Shown here: positions 22,370 to 33,718 of the stretch, one piece after another
Numbering within the stretch: position 1 is the stretch's first letter
Layout of the letters: every line of letters starts with the position of its first letter
Source: Halicephalobus mephisto
Taxonomy: Eukaryota; Nematoda; Chromadorea; Rhabditida; Panagrolaimidae
Assembly (NCBI GenBank): GCA_009193035.1
Contig: SWDT01000506.1
Span: 60,854 to 124,853 of the forward strand
Reading direction: 5' to 3'
Length of the DNA stretch: 64,000 nucleotides
Made by a program: the position numbers and the translations under genes
Notes under the pieces: generated by a model
Database searches by the model: none
Seen by the model: the letters and a program-made list of their open reading frames with translations, nothing else
Told to the model about the DNA's origin: nothing

Positions 22370-25300
22370 ATGGCTTCAATTCATCCGATGAAAAAAGTTT
22401 TCGAAGAATTTCAAAATTATAAAGTTATTGATGAACATACTATCAGGTAATTTTGGAATTATTCTAAAATTTCGAAAATATTTTAAAATTTTGAATTATT
22501 CTAAAATTTCGAAAATAATTTAAAATCTCAAAAATATCTTAAAATTCCGAATTATTTTGAAATTTCGAATTATTTTAAAATTCCGAATTATTCTAAAATT
22601 TCGAAAATAATTTAAAATTCCGAATTATTTTAAAATTTTGAATTATTTGATGAATTCAGATTCCTTGGGCCGTTCATCGGAGGACCGTTTTTCCTCGAAC
22701 GAGTCTACGGAGGCCAGACTTTCGCCTTGGCCTACCAGACCCTGAGGGCCTGCGTTCCTGGGGTCGTCGTCAGCACCATAAAAGTCAATCTTTTCAGACC
22801 AGGTAAGGAAAATATTAAATATTTTAAATCAAGATATAATTTCTAATTTTATAATTATACTGTTATAAAAACCAAAAATTTTTAAATTTTAAATTATTTC
22901 GAAATTAATTATATATTAAAAATCAAACTTTTTTTACGAAATGGTCCCGACGCGAATTTTTAGAACATTTTAAAAACTAAATTAATTTGTAATTTAGATT
23001 TTTTAGTATGGTCATTTTTTAATTTTGAATTATTTCGAAATTAATTATATATTAAAAATCAAACTTTTTTAACGAAATGGTCCCGACGCGAATTTTCAAA
23101 ACTTATTAGAAATTACAATAGTTTATGTGATTATTTTAACTTTGATGATTATTTTGCAATTTCTTAGAAATTTAATCTATTTCAATGGATCTAGAAAATC
23201 CTGGATTAGGATATACAAGATACGCAACCCTTTGTCGATCCCTTAGGATTTGTGGTTATATATCAAACTACTAATATGTAGTGGAAATATTACAATCAGC
23301 ATCCAAACAATCTACCGAAAATTGATTATTGTATTTTTAAAATTAATTTTTAAAATAAATAAATTAAAAAAAACTCAAATGGTCCCAGCGCGAAAATCGG
23401 TCGCGTTTTTGTTTTTCTCGAAGTTGTTCGTTTTTATATTTTTATTTATATTTTTGTTTTTACTTTTTGTATTTTATTTTTTGTGGATTATTTTCAATCG
23501 TCAACTGGATATTGAGGTTTTCTGAAGAATTTCGTTAAAGTTTTATATCAGCAACTTCGAAATGGATCCTCGACTTTTCCGATTTTCAAATCAGGTACTT
23601 CGGATTTCTTTGAGGTTCGCTCATCCGTCGGTAAGATTCTATTTTTTATACTTATTATTTAATGTAAAATTTCAGAGAACAAAACCAGAAAAAATCCAAG
23701 TTTTGAAAAGTGACGAAACTCCCGTGCTTTACCGGGACCACGTCGTCGACAAACTCGTCCGGGTCATCTTGAAAGACGGAAAAAAAGAAATTTCTCGTAA
23801 TGCTGTCTATGAAGCTTTGGAGACGGTAAAAAGAAGGCAATATCGTCAATGGCTAAAGGCAAGTCCGGAAGAAAAATCAAAGATCGAACTGAATCCATTT
23901 GTGGTCGCGAACAAGGCAATCCACAACTGTCGGCCTTTGATGAAGCTCCAAGGAGTCACCAGAGGTTTGTTTTCCAGTTCTGCTAGATCAGCATCCTTTC
24001 CTACTTCTTGGAAGTTCCTATTCTAGGTTTTTTAAATTTTACTTTGCAGTGTATTGACCTACAGGACCCTAAGGATACCCCATTAAGGCATCAGAAGCTC
24101 CTGAACCCCTAGTTAATTGATTTTTAGTTCATTCGTTTGGGATTTTTGTGTTTATTAGGTATTAAGATAGGTCTCCTCTATCATGTTTCAGAGGTCTATT
24201 CCAATAGTAGGTTCCTGGCTTTAAAAGTATAAACAGCTCTCAATTTCGAATCCATTTTGGACTGATTTGAAACTAATGCAAGTTCGAAAATTGATAATTC
24301 TGAATTTGAACATCTTGATAGCCCATTAGGAACTATAAATACTGAAGTAATTCTAAGAGAACAATATCGAAACTACTGCCTAGAGGGATTGGGATCCTCC
24401 TGTACTCTGACTGGATAACAGTCAGAATCTTCTTGTTTGTGCATTTCAAAGTAGAACTATAAGTCATGTTAGAATCGGAACTTCCTCGACATGGCAGAAG
24501 AATCCAGTTCCAACAAATGTCATATATGAACTTTATAAAGTAAAATTTTTTCTTTAGGTGGTACTACATATCAAGTTCCCTTCCCAATTGAGGAATCTGA
24601 AGCTGAATTCAGAGCGATGAAGATGATGAGAGAAGTCTGCAGACAGAAGGCGAAAGGCGGTGAAACACATCTGGCAGATATCCTGGCGACGGAACTCCTT
24701 GCTGCAAGCAAGAACGAGGGACTGACGATTCAAGCCAAACAGGAACTTCACAAACAGTGCGAAGCGAACCGCGCTTTTGCTCATTATCGTGGATAGAACC
24801 AGTAGGATTAGGTTTTGTTGAATTTGTTTTCATCCAAAAATGATGAAGATTTAAAACTGATATCGTACTGCGTGTGATCTGGCGATTAAGAGGGATTTGA
24901 AGCTAAAAGAAGAGCAAGCAAAATCGAAGAATGAATTGAGTTTCTCGTGGTAGGACCAGTGCTTAGAATTTGTCGCCAAAAGATGAACAAAGAAATAGTC
25001 AAAAAAGAACGGCATTGGTCCTACGACGAACGATGCTGAAAGGAGCGCTGATCAAAGTCATAGTCGACGGATAAACGTCGTTCGTCTCAGGACCGTTAAA
25101 ATTGGTCCTTAAAAGATTGAGAATAAAGAAAACATTCAAAAATTTACCTAATTGTAAAGAATACTTAGGAAACTGCCAGAATGTAATTCGAAAGTGCATC
25201 ATTCGTGTCAGGACCACTACCTAAGGTTTTTAGAAAATGGAAATTTGAAAGACAAATGAAAAAATTCTAAAACTATTATGAATACTTATTTCTAAACTAT

Positions 25301-27144
25301 TTTTAATTAATAATTTTTAAAATTAAATTTTTTAATTTTTAAATTGAATTTTAATTTTTAAAAATTTTTAAATTGAATTTTATTTTTTAGATTGAATTTT
25401 TATTTTTTAAATTGAGTTTTATTTTTTTTAGGACACACTGAACGTCCGATCGTTGTAAAACTGGAACCACAGTCCTCCAGAATCCTTTTTCGGTTATCCA
25501 TCTACCAGGATGATGTCCTCATTGCCTTTGCGAAAATCAGAACTGTGGCTTCGGTTTCAGACAGAATCAAATCTAACGTAAAACCGACTTTCGTTTCGAA
25601 ACATCCTGTTGAAAAATTTCCGGTTTTGCTCGACATGAAAAAACTGGGCACTAATCCTGAGATGTCCGAAATTTCAGAAAAAAGATTCAAAAAACAATGG
25701 CTTTTTGATTTGAGACCGGCAGATTGGAATCATTTTTACGGAATTGACAACACGAGGAAACCTAATCAATGTTACTGTAGACTGAACAAGGATACTGTAG
25801 AATCCGATTTGACTGAATTGGATCCCATTGTGACTTTATTGATTTTAACCGATTATATGATTTTTCAAGATGTAATTAATCTTCATAGATTTTCCGGCAG
25901 ATTCGACGAAATCCACGGAGGCACCACGATGGATTTCGTCTGTTACGTTCACGACGTTGAAGGCGTCGATGTAAGTTTTTTAAAATTGATTCGTGGTGGG
26001 AAATCCTAATATTAAGGTAAAAAACAAAAGTATTTTAATCATTTTTACTAGAATAATAAGACACTATTTTATATCCATCTTTGCAATTATAACTGAAAGT
26101 TTCATTCATGCTCTACAGTACTCCATAATCCTTGGTCTTCAGACTATCGTTTTAGGTTCTTTCCTTATAGTCTAGTCTTCTGTTCCAACATTTGCATAAC
26201 AAGTTTCAAGACGAGATAACCGAGTTTCATTTATGGCTTACAGTATTCCATATTCCCTAATATTCAGGCCATCGCTTCAGGTCCTCTCTTCCTAGTCTAG
26301 TTTTCTGTTCCAACATTTGCATAACAAGTTTCATTCATACCCTACAGTATTCCATATTCCCTGATATTCAGAATATCGCTTCAGGTCCTCTCTTCCTAGT
26401 CTAGTTTTCTGTTTCAGAAGTAACATAATACTAAATTGAGTTATATTGGGCAAAAATCAACTGCTAAGATAGAAACAGAAGTAATATAATAGTCTTTACT
26501 CAAACAATAAAGATACGACTTATATATTTCCTCCTACATATCTATAACCGAGGGTCTCACTCATGGCTTACTGTATTCCATATTCCCTGATATTCAGAAT
26601 ATCGCTTCAATTTCTCTCTTCCTAGTCTAGTCTTTTGTTCCAACATTTACATAACAAGTTTCATTCATACCCTACAGTATTCTACGTTCCCTGATATTCA
26701 GACCATCGCTTCAGGTCCTCTCTTCCTAGTCTAGTTTTCTGTTTCAAGATGAGACAATCGAAAGTTTCATTTATGCTCTACAGTATTCCATGGTCCCTGA
26801 TATTCAGGCTATCGCTTCAATTTCTCTCTTCTCAGTCTACTTTCCTCTTCTAACACAGTTATATTTTACCAAATTTAAAAATAAAAATTTTGATTTTCCA
26901 AGACAAAATTTAAGAATTTTTTAGATTTAACTTTAAAAATAATTTTATTTAAATATTTTTAAAAATTTATAATTGGATTATTTTGCAGAATTTTACTCAA
27001 TTTTACATCGAAAATCAACTTTCTGTCTATTCCCAAGGCAGAGCCTACATCCCCGGGAGAATCTTCGACATCGACGGAAAATGCATCGTTTCCTTCGCTC
27101 AAGAAAATTTTTCTTTGAAAAAATCCACAAATCCTAAACTTTAG
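22370..27144 (+). CDS. acyl-CoA thioesterase, TesB/ACOT8 type (304 aa), with a large host intron
   Basis: Exons are 22370-22446, 22660-22802, 25432-25970 and 26989-27144. Phases 2, 1 and 0 are all satisfied. The protein follows the double-hotdog TesB fold: YGGQTFALAYQTLRACVP and VNLFRPG at the end of exon 2, directly continued by HTERPIVVKLE in exon 3; the second hotdog holds LLILTDYMIFQ (catalytic Asp region), a Thr-containing segment GGTTMDFVCYVHD, and the final SFAQENF (catalytic Gln region). Typical length for the family is 290-320. Such enzymes hydrolyse fatty acyl-CoA to free acid and CoA, often in peroxisomes; the C terminus NPKL is not a standard SKL signal. A TTTTCAG acceptor ends 50 bases before the ATG. 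Intron 2 (2.6 kb) contains a whole mrps-7 gene. Intron 3 carries a large repeat. Confidence 0.85.
23562..24796 (+). CDS. mrps-7: mitochondrial ribosomal protein S7 (uS7m), 198 aa
   Basis: Exons are 23562-23630, 23676-23964 and 24558-24796. The first intron is only 45 bases (15 codons), so its readthrough is also open. The mature part shows uS7 hallmarks: VDKLVRVILKDGKKEISRNA, NPFVVANKAIHNCRPLMKLQ, then GGTTYQVPFPI, and the conserved end CEANRAFAHYR. The protein binds the 3' major domain of the mitochondrial small-subunit rRNA. The start ATG follows an ATATCAG acceptor by about 10 bases, compatible with spliced-leader addition. The C terminus is AHYRG, where the family usually ends HYRW or HYRWW. 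The gene lies entirely inside intron 2 of the thioesterase gene, on the same strand. Confidence 0.94.
25985..26865 (-). repeat. TIR-bounded element with internal ~105-base tandem units (copy 1)
   Basis: Fills most of thioesterase intron 3. It has about six units containing CAGTATTCCATATTCCCTGA, TATTCAG-CTATCGCTTCAGG and TCTCTTCCTAGTCTAGTTTT, interrupted by a unique block (about 26400-26560) with ATAACATAATACTAAATTGAG-like sequence. It ends near TCTAACAC (about 26850). The same sequence in reverse complement, including the unique block, is at 56.5-57.2 kb. Confidence 0.85.
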
Positions 27145-27219
27145 CTGATTGTTGAAATTGTCGTTGATGAGCTTTTTTAGGATCTTTTAGAAAATTACAG
27201 TACATTATAAAATTTTGAA

Positions 27220-27720
27220 ATTATTTTAAATAAATTAAATGATGTTAGAATTTTGTAAAATTGCATAAATATTAAATTTCGTAATTTTGGGTCTCAGGTG
27301 GAAAACTTAAAAAATTTATTTCAAAATAATTTTTACGAATTTTATAATAATCATTTTTGATTTTTATAAATAAAACCGAAAATTACAAAATTCAATATGT
27401 ATGCAATTTTACAAAATTTAAATTATAAGTGAAAAATTTTAAAAATTTATTTCAAAATAATTTTTACGAATTTTACAATAATCATTTTTGATTTTTAAAT
27501 ATAATTTAAGTTTTGTAAAATTGCATAAATATTAAATTTCGTAATTTTCGGTCTCAGGTGGAAAATTTAAAAAATTTATTTCAAAATAATTTTTACGAAT
27601 TTTATAATTATCATTTTTAATTTTTATAAATAATTTAAGTTTTGTAAAATTGCATAAATATTAAATTTCGTAATTTTGGGTCTTAAGTGGAAAATTTAAA
27701 AAATTTTAAATAAAACTTAA
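27220..27720. repeat. ~125-155-base tandem array downstream of thioesterase 1
   Basis: Four copies contain TTGCATAAATATTAAATTTCG, GGTCTCAGGTGGAAAATTT and TTTCAAAATAATTTTTACGA. Confidence 0.8.
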
Positions 27721-27784
27721 TTTTAAAAATTTAAAAATTTAAATTATTTTTTTTTTGAAATAATTTTTCTGAATTTTTTTGTAC

Positions 27785-27842
27785 AAAAAGGGGCAATTGT
27801 AGTCTGTTCCACATGTCTCAATTTGGAGACTAGACTACAATT
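27785..27842 (+). other. two-part hairpin between the thioesterase genes
   Basis: AATTGTAGTCT (about 27794) pairs perfectly with AGACTACAATT about 37 bases later, and inside it GTCTC pairs with GAGAC around a short loop. It lies about 65-120 bases before the start of the second thioesterase gene and about 650 bases after the end of the first. It could be a structured RNA, a terminator-like element or a chance inverted repeat. Confidence 0.45.
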
Positions 27843-27903
27843 ATTGAGCCTTCCTGATCTTCGAAGTTTTTTATCTTTCATTCTTCATTCACATCTCTTA
27901 GAA

Positions 27904-29332
27904 ATGGATGCCTCTCCAGATTATGGATGTCTAAAACGGATCAACGAGATGGAAGTTGTCAGTAATAACCATGTCAGGTAAATATTTATTTTTTTAAATT
28001 TTTCCGAAAAAATAATTTTTTTAAATTTTTCAAAAAAATTATTTTGTTCAATTTTCTTTCAAAAAAGAATTTTTACAAAAAAAAGTTTATTTTTTATTTT
28101 TTAAAAATTTTCTAAAAATTTATTTTTTTATAAAAATTCTTTTTTTTTAAATTCTTTTATAAAATTGTTTTTTTTAAATTTTTTATAAAATTGTATAAAA
28201 ATTGTTTTTTAATTTTGTTATAATTAGAAATATTTAAATTTTTTTATAAAATTGTATAAAAATTGTTTTTTAATTTTTTATAAAATTTTATAAAAATTTT
28301 TCTTTTATTTTTTTTATAATTTGAAATATTTAAATTTTTTTATAAAATTGTATAAAAATTGTTTTTTAATTTTTTATAAAAATTTTTCTTTTATTTTTTT
28401 TATAATTAAAAATATTTAAATTTTTTCTAGATCTTATCCAAAACACATCTGTGGATTTTTCATGTCGACGAGAATTTTCGGAGGACAAACAATTGGTCAA
28501 GGATATTATGCTTTTAAAAAGCTTTATCCAGACACTACAGTAATAAAAAACGACACAAATTTCATCGCCCCTGGCAATGCAAATGAACCATTGGATTTTT
28601 TCATTGATCTTGATCTTCTTAAATCCGGTTTCACAAAAATAGAAGTAAAACAAAAACAAAAAATTATTGCATACTGTAATATTAGATTTACTTTTAATTT
28701 AAAAATTCCAAAAAAAACTTTATTTATAAAAATTTTCGAAAATTCTGAATTTCCATACGGTATTGACAAACCATTAAACTACCGTAAACTCACAAAAGAA
28801 GATGCTACAGGATTATCAAAAAAACACAAAACAGATGTTTCAATTTTCGAAATTCGTCCAATTGATCCAGGAAGATATTTATTTTACGATGATTCATTTG
28901 AAGTCGCTCCTGCTTGGACAAGAGTAAATCCATTTTTTTCAGGTTTTTTTTAATTTTAAAAATTTTAAAAATAAATTTTTTTTTAGATATAAAATTTTCC
29001 AATCCTCTTCTTATTCCTTTAATTATGACCGATTTTTTTATTTTTCATCCATCAATTTCCATTTATAATTTATATGAAAGATTATCAGATGCAAAAAATG
29101 GAGCATCGTTGAATCACAAAGTCACTATCCACTGCGACAGTCCTGATATAAACGTAAATTTTTAAATTTAAAAAATCTAAAAACTTTGAAATTTTAGCCT
29201 CATGGATTTTTCCTCATCCAAACAAAATGCAACACCATCTACAGACAATCCTCCATCATCGATGGACAAATTTTCGACGAAAAAAAAAGATTAATTCTGA
29301 GTTACCGACAACAAAATTACAGTAGTCCTTAA
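27904..29332 (+). CDS. diverged acyl-CoA thioesterase paralogue, TesB type (295 aa)
   Basis: Exons are 27904-27977, 28431-28942, 28987-29153 and 29198-29332. All phases match. A CTCTTAG acceptor ends two bases before the ATG, as for a trans-spliced start. The order of motifs copies the neighbouring thioesterase: RIFGGQTIGQGYYAFKKLYP in the first hotdog, then LIMTDFFIFHPSI, GASLNHKVTIHC and LSYRQQNY in the second. The Asp, Ser/Thr and Gln positions expected for TesB catalysis are therefore kept. The first intron interrupts the same AG|A arginine codon as in the neighbour, which supports tandem duplication. The middle is strongly diverged: LFRPG is replaced by a less typical PGNANEPLDFFIDLDLL. 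The two short introns (44 bases each) are typical of this genome. The 3' end converges on eIF3m with 80 bases between stops. Confidence 0.8.
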
Positions 29333-29412
29333 CACTCGATAAATAAATCAGTTAACAATCTTGATTCATAGTTTCAACGAGGATAATTAGACAACAAACC
29401 AAACATATCATC

Positions 29413-30686
29413 TTAACGGTAATGCAACAATCCATTCAATTGGTTAGGATCAGCTGCAACATCAAGATTCTTCTTGGTCCGCTGTAGATTCTCCAACAAA
29501 TTGGCCAAGCTTTCACGCAGATTTTGCCATTCTTTCCTGCCAAAAGTCCGTTGTTCCATTGCAGTAACACTAAATTCTTTTTTCACTCCATTGAGTTTAC
29601 CATTGATCGCTTTCGATTGCAGAACATCAATCAGGAACTTTTCCAAATCCTCATCACTTCCAATCTCAAGTTCCTTCTTTAAGGTCTCATAAGATAAATT
29701 CTAAAAAACTCATTATCACCTACAATCCATTAAAAACCTGCCTTGTTAACTTCAGAAAGAGTAATCAGCGTAAGAATCTTAATTTTTTTCAACAAACTCT
29801 GATCATCAAATTTGAGTTGCGTCTTGATGAAATCTGGATGAGTTTTGACAAATTCCTTAAAATCAGACAAAGTACCATGGCTGAAGACCTTCAAGAGCTT
29901 GAACAAATCGGGCTTAGATTTCTCCAATTGCTGGACAGCTTTAATATGCAAAAGATAATCAAAACTAAAAGTTTTAGGATCAATAATCGCAGTTCTAACA
30001 CATTCAATCGCATCAGGTTCAACTTTAGAAGCATCAGTATCAGAATAAGTCTTCAATAATCTTGTCATAACTTCAGCTGCATCCCGTCCACGTCCATCAG
30101 CAAGAAGAGCTTTATGAAGAATGTGAAGAACTGATATCTGTTCATCTTTAGTTAAATTCCACTCCTTGAAATATCCATTGATTGTCGATTGACTCAAATC
30201 AATTGCTTCAGTGACTCTAGCACGTCCAGCAACTTCAAGTAACACCTTGAAAGTGAAAAGCTTCATTTTCGCATCGCTTTCATAAAAGTGGAATAGGTTG
30301 GAAAAAACAATAACTGCAATCCCAGCTTGAGACTGCCATCCAGTTCCTTTAAAATCCTCCGATAAAACAATCTTTCCCCACTCCTGAATCAATTGAAAAG
30401 CTTCTTCTTGACTGAAACCAATGATAATAGAAAGAATTGAATTGAAAACTTCTTCAAGTTCTTCACTACCATTTGAACCGAGAATAGCACTTCCTTTCAC
30501 AACTTCAGTAATGTTAGACAAACGATCCTCACCTAATTAACAAATTAGAAACTATAAATAAACAAAATATAACTTACTGAGAGGCCGCAATTTGGCTCCT
30601 TTTTCTCCAAGATAGTTGTGAAGCTGGGCAATCTGCTCCGCTTCTTCGGAATAAGCAAAGAAATAGATTTTCGGTGAATCCTCCAT
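29413..30686 (-). CDS. EIF3M: translation initiation factor eIF3 subunit m (395 aa)
   Basis: Exons are 30578-30686, 29742-30532 and 29413-29700. The start ATG follows TTTTCAG with no gap, the expected form of a trans-splice site. The protein has the eIF3m/PCI layout: helical repeats (SIIIGFSQEEAFQLIQEWGK; LLHIKAVQQLEKSKPDLFKL), then the winged-helix part LSYETLKKELEIGSDEDLEK and the conserved end QRTFGRKEWQNLRESLANLL. Human eIF3m is 374 residues. It is a non-catalytic subunit of the eIF3 complex on the 40S ribosome; in Caenorhabditis elegans the orthologue is shared with the COP9 signalosome. The second intron only keeps frame if spliced at AACAAG|GC rather than at the nearby AG|GT, giving a GC-AG intron. 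It lies 97 bases downstream of the TyrRS stop on the same strand, so it is probably the second gene of an operon. Confidence 0.93.
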
Positions 30687-30693
30687 CTGAAAA
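30687..30693 (-). promoter_or_regulatory. trans-splice acceptor (TTTTCAG) at eIF3m start
   Basis: TTTTCAG directly abuts the ATG and there is no room for a cis-spliced upstream exon, because the TyrRS stop is only 97 bases away. This is the geometry of a downstream operon gene receiving an SL2-type leader. Confidence 0.75.
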
Positions 30694-30783
30694 CCAAATT
30701 AAACATTGCAAAACCAAAACACAAGATATTTAACTGTATACAAACAGTTTTCAAATGAAAATCCAAATCAAATCCTATTCCTG

Positions 30784-32337
30784 TCATATCCATCTAATTA
30801 AGGAGAACTTTCGTTTTCCCCAGCAAACAAGACTAATATCACTTCCTAAAACAATTGAAGAAAAATCAATCTTTTCATTAGGCTGATCTTTTCTTATCCC
30901 ATTCACTTTGAAGGCACCTTTCGTCATCAATATGGATCCTTTAACTTTGTCTGTCCTTGTCCTATCTGCTAGTTCACCAAAAGTTAAGACTTCTGATCGA
31001 TTCAAAGTAAATGTTGATGCACCAAAGAGGGATAATATTGTCTGAAGATCCAATTTCCTGAGATCATCCATGGAACCTAAAAGAATTGCTCAGCTTTAGA
31101 TAGTCCTAGTTATTTTAATAAACTTCCACAATTCTTACCGTTAAAAAGAACATTCGAGCACTGTTTAGCTAGAGTCAATCCAGATTTTCCATGCACTATT
31201 TCAGTTACTTCATCAGCAAGTGCTGTTTGAGCAATCCACTTTCCAAGATTTTGATTGTGATCATTTATAATGGCTCGGATTTCTTCTGTACTTTTCAAAG
31301 AGAAGTAAGGTAAAAACTTCTCAGCAGAATCATCATGTAACTGACGGAAGTATTGATACAGAGCATAAGGGGACGTCAATTCAGAATTCAGCCAGACGGC
31401 ATCGCCTCTAGCTGCTGAGGATTTGCCAATTTTGTTACCAAAAGCATCGGTAATCAACGGGAGACAAACTCCAGCCGTTCTCTTACCAGTAGTGCTCTTA
31501 ATATAATGGTAGCCACTATCCAAATGACCTAGTTGATCAGATCCACCTAACTAAAAAGTAATTGTAATTAGATTACACGGAAGATCCAACCTGGAACAGA
31601 CAATCATAACCATCCACAAGAACTTTCCAGTCGTATGATTGGAGAATCTGATAACTAAATTCCGTAAAATTCACACCAAAATCAGAATCGTCTTTCATTC
31701 TGTTCTTGATATGACCGAGCCTCAACATGGCTCCGACACGGAACTTCCTGGATAACCGTAAAAAGTCGATCATTGACATGTTGCCGTACCAATTGATGTT
31801 GTTCAGAATATCTAGTTTCAAATCCCTCGATGTCATTTCAGCTGCATTCGTTGTGAACCGTCGTAAATCCGACATCAATCTCGAAGCATTGTGTTCGACT
31901 ATATCTCTCGACAATTCAGCTCTATCTTAAAACTAAAGTTGAAATAAGAATTTCCATATATCGATTTATTCCAAAACATACCATTCTGTTTGCCACTAGG
32001 ATCACCAATGAGGGCAGTAGCTCCTCCAATAATAGCGATCGAGCGACAATTATTCAAAGCAGCTCTGAGGAGACTTGCAACCACAACCAGATTTCCTACA
32101 TGGAGAGATTCTGCTGTAGGATCAAAACCAGCGTACAGAACGTTTGGTAATCGTTCTAGGTAATCTAAAAAGGAAAAAACTAAAGGAGAAGTAATGACGA
32201 AAAAACAACGAACCATCTTTGAGAATATTCGAAGGATACGAATTTTCAACAAGACCCCTGGATTCCAAATCATGGCAGAAAGTTGCTAGATGGCTAGTAG
32301 ATGCTGTAGCTAATCTTCTGAAGGATATCAACGACAT
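30784..32337 (-). CDS. yars-2: mitochondrial tyrosyl-tRNA synthetase (448 aa)
   Basis: Exons are 32214-32337, 31982-32164, 31591-31925, 31139-31550 and 30784-31076. Phases 1, 1, 0 and 1 all fit. The class I synthetase core shows: the tyrosine-binding start LYAGFDPTAESLHVGNLVVV, with HVGN as the HIGH-type motif; GGATALIGDPSGKQ; NINWYGNMSMIDFLRLSRKF; QSYDWKVLVDGYDCLFQ, then LGGSDQLGH; and KIGKSSAARGDAVWLN as the KMSKS-type loop. The C-terminal part ends with an S4-like region (GAFKVNGIRK). The N terminus MSLISFRRLATASTSHLATF is basic and hydroxylated, as expected for a mitochondrial presequence. The enzyme charges mitochondrial tRNA-Tyr. A CTTCAG acceptor directly precedes the ATG. It heads a probable operon with eIF3m. 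Confidence 0.95.
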
Positions 32338-32343
32338 CTGAAG
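32338..32343 (-). promoter_or_regulatory. trans-splice acceptor (CTTCAG) at TyrRS start
   Basis: CTTTTTCTTCAG lies immediately before the ATG, with a T-rich tract. It is consistent with SL1-type leader addition to the first gene of the operon. Confidence 0.6.
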
Positions 32344-32659
32344 AAAAAGGAACAAGAAATCGCAGAAAAATGAGGAAATCGCGTTTGAGAGCTATGCGTT
32401 TTTTCGTGTCGAAAGCTGCTCTGAATCAGGCTTCTCGACCAGTGTTGTTTGAAATTGTCTAAAATTGTTTGGAAAAAAATTAAATAAAAGTGAAAACTGT
32501 CAATGATTCAACTTAAAGATTCCTAAATTTAGAGAATTTAAATAAAATAATAAATAATAGTTAATTTCCGACTTTATAGAGTGGAATTTAGATAATTTTG
32601 TTTTTAAAAAATTAACAATTGCATAAATTTTGATTTTTACTTTTTAATGGAGAAATTTA

Positions 32660-33260
32660 TTTACATTTTAAATAAATTACAGCTCATTTCCTAGGTTTTT
32701 GGATAAATATTCAGATCTCGTGATTAATTTTTACTGAAAGGTTTTCTAGAATTAGGAAATTTGAAAAAAAAGAAAATTCATATATGAGAAATCAAAAAAG
32801 TCGAAATAGTTCTTCGAAACAGATTATAGTTAACTTTATAACTTGTCAGATACGTATTCAGATTCCGTGATTAATTTTTACTGAAGGATTTTCCAGAACG
32901 AAAAATTTAAATAAGTTTGGAAAAATTCATAAATTTCGAGATCCAGTCGAAGTAGTCCATGTACAAGTTATAACTCGTTTTGTAATTTATCAAATATTTA
33001 CTCAAAATCTATGGTTAATTTTAGTCGAAAGTTCTTCCAAAACGAGAAATTTAAATAAATTTGAAAATTTCCATATATCAAAAGTCGAAAAAACAAGAGC
33101 GAACTCGCTCATCCTATTGTCGAACTTCTGTCATTTTCAAAACGTTTTCTATTTTAATTTACAAAAAATGATTAAAATTGGTTAATTAGATAAATTTTCT
33201 TCGTTAATTAAAACCATACAATTAGTTTTTCAAAAAAGTAATAAAAAAAATTCTTTAAAA
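32660..33260 (+). repeat. composite dispersed element copy, short array
   Basis: Three monomers of about 150 bases contain GATAAATATTCAGATCTCGTG, TTAATTTTTACTGAAAGGTTTT and TTCATATATGAGAAATC (about 32690-33090). A single GAACTCGCTC unit (about 33105) and the T-rich block with AACGTTTTCTATTTTAATTT (about 33140) follow. Confidence 0.75.
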
Positions 33261-33718
33261 TTATATTTTTCCAGGAAGTCATTCAGTAAAATTAACCTAT
33301 CATCGTCATCATCAAGTCCCTAGCTGGCGAGTAGTTTGGGTTGCCCTCTTAACCAGTACGCTGCTGTGGGTGCCTTTGGACATTGGGAAAATTAACCTAT
33401 AAATCCCGGATGTGCTCCTGAAGAAGTTTAAATTTGATATATGAATCTTGTTTAAAAACTTGTTTTAAAAAAAGTAATTTTTCCACAAAGTACTTTGAAA
33501 TTTTCCAATTTTTTCATAATTGATTGTAAATGATTGTAATTTATTAAAAGTACCTAAAATACTCCGTAATCATTATGGTGAAAAACAAAGTTGAATTATT
33601 TTTATTTTTTATATCTCTTTCCTGGGACGATCTAACTAGAGTACTGATGATTTGCCAAAGATGTACAAACAGTAACAAATAAATCTGGCAATTGCGTTTT
33701 AAAATGAGGCAAGACTGG

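Noticed and set aside
24554..24833. Minus-strand frames of ~75 codons
   Set aside because: Antisense to the last exon of mrps-7, which is a clear uS7 family match.
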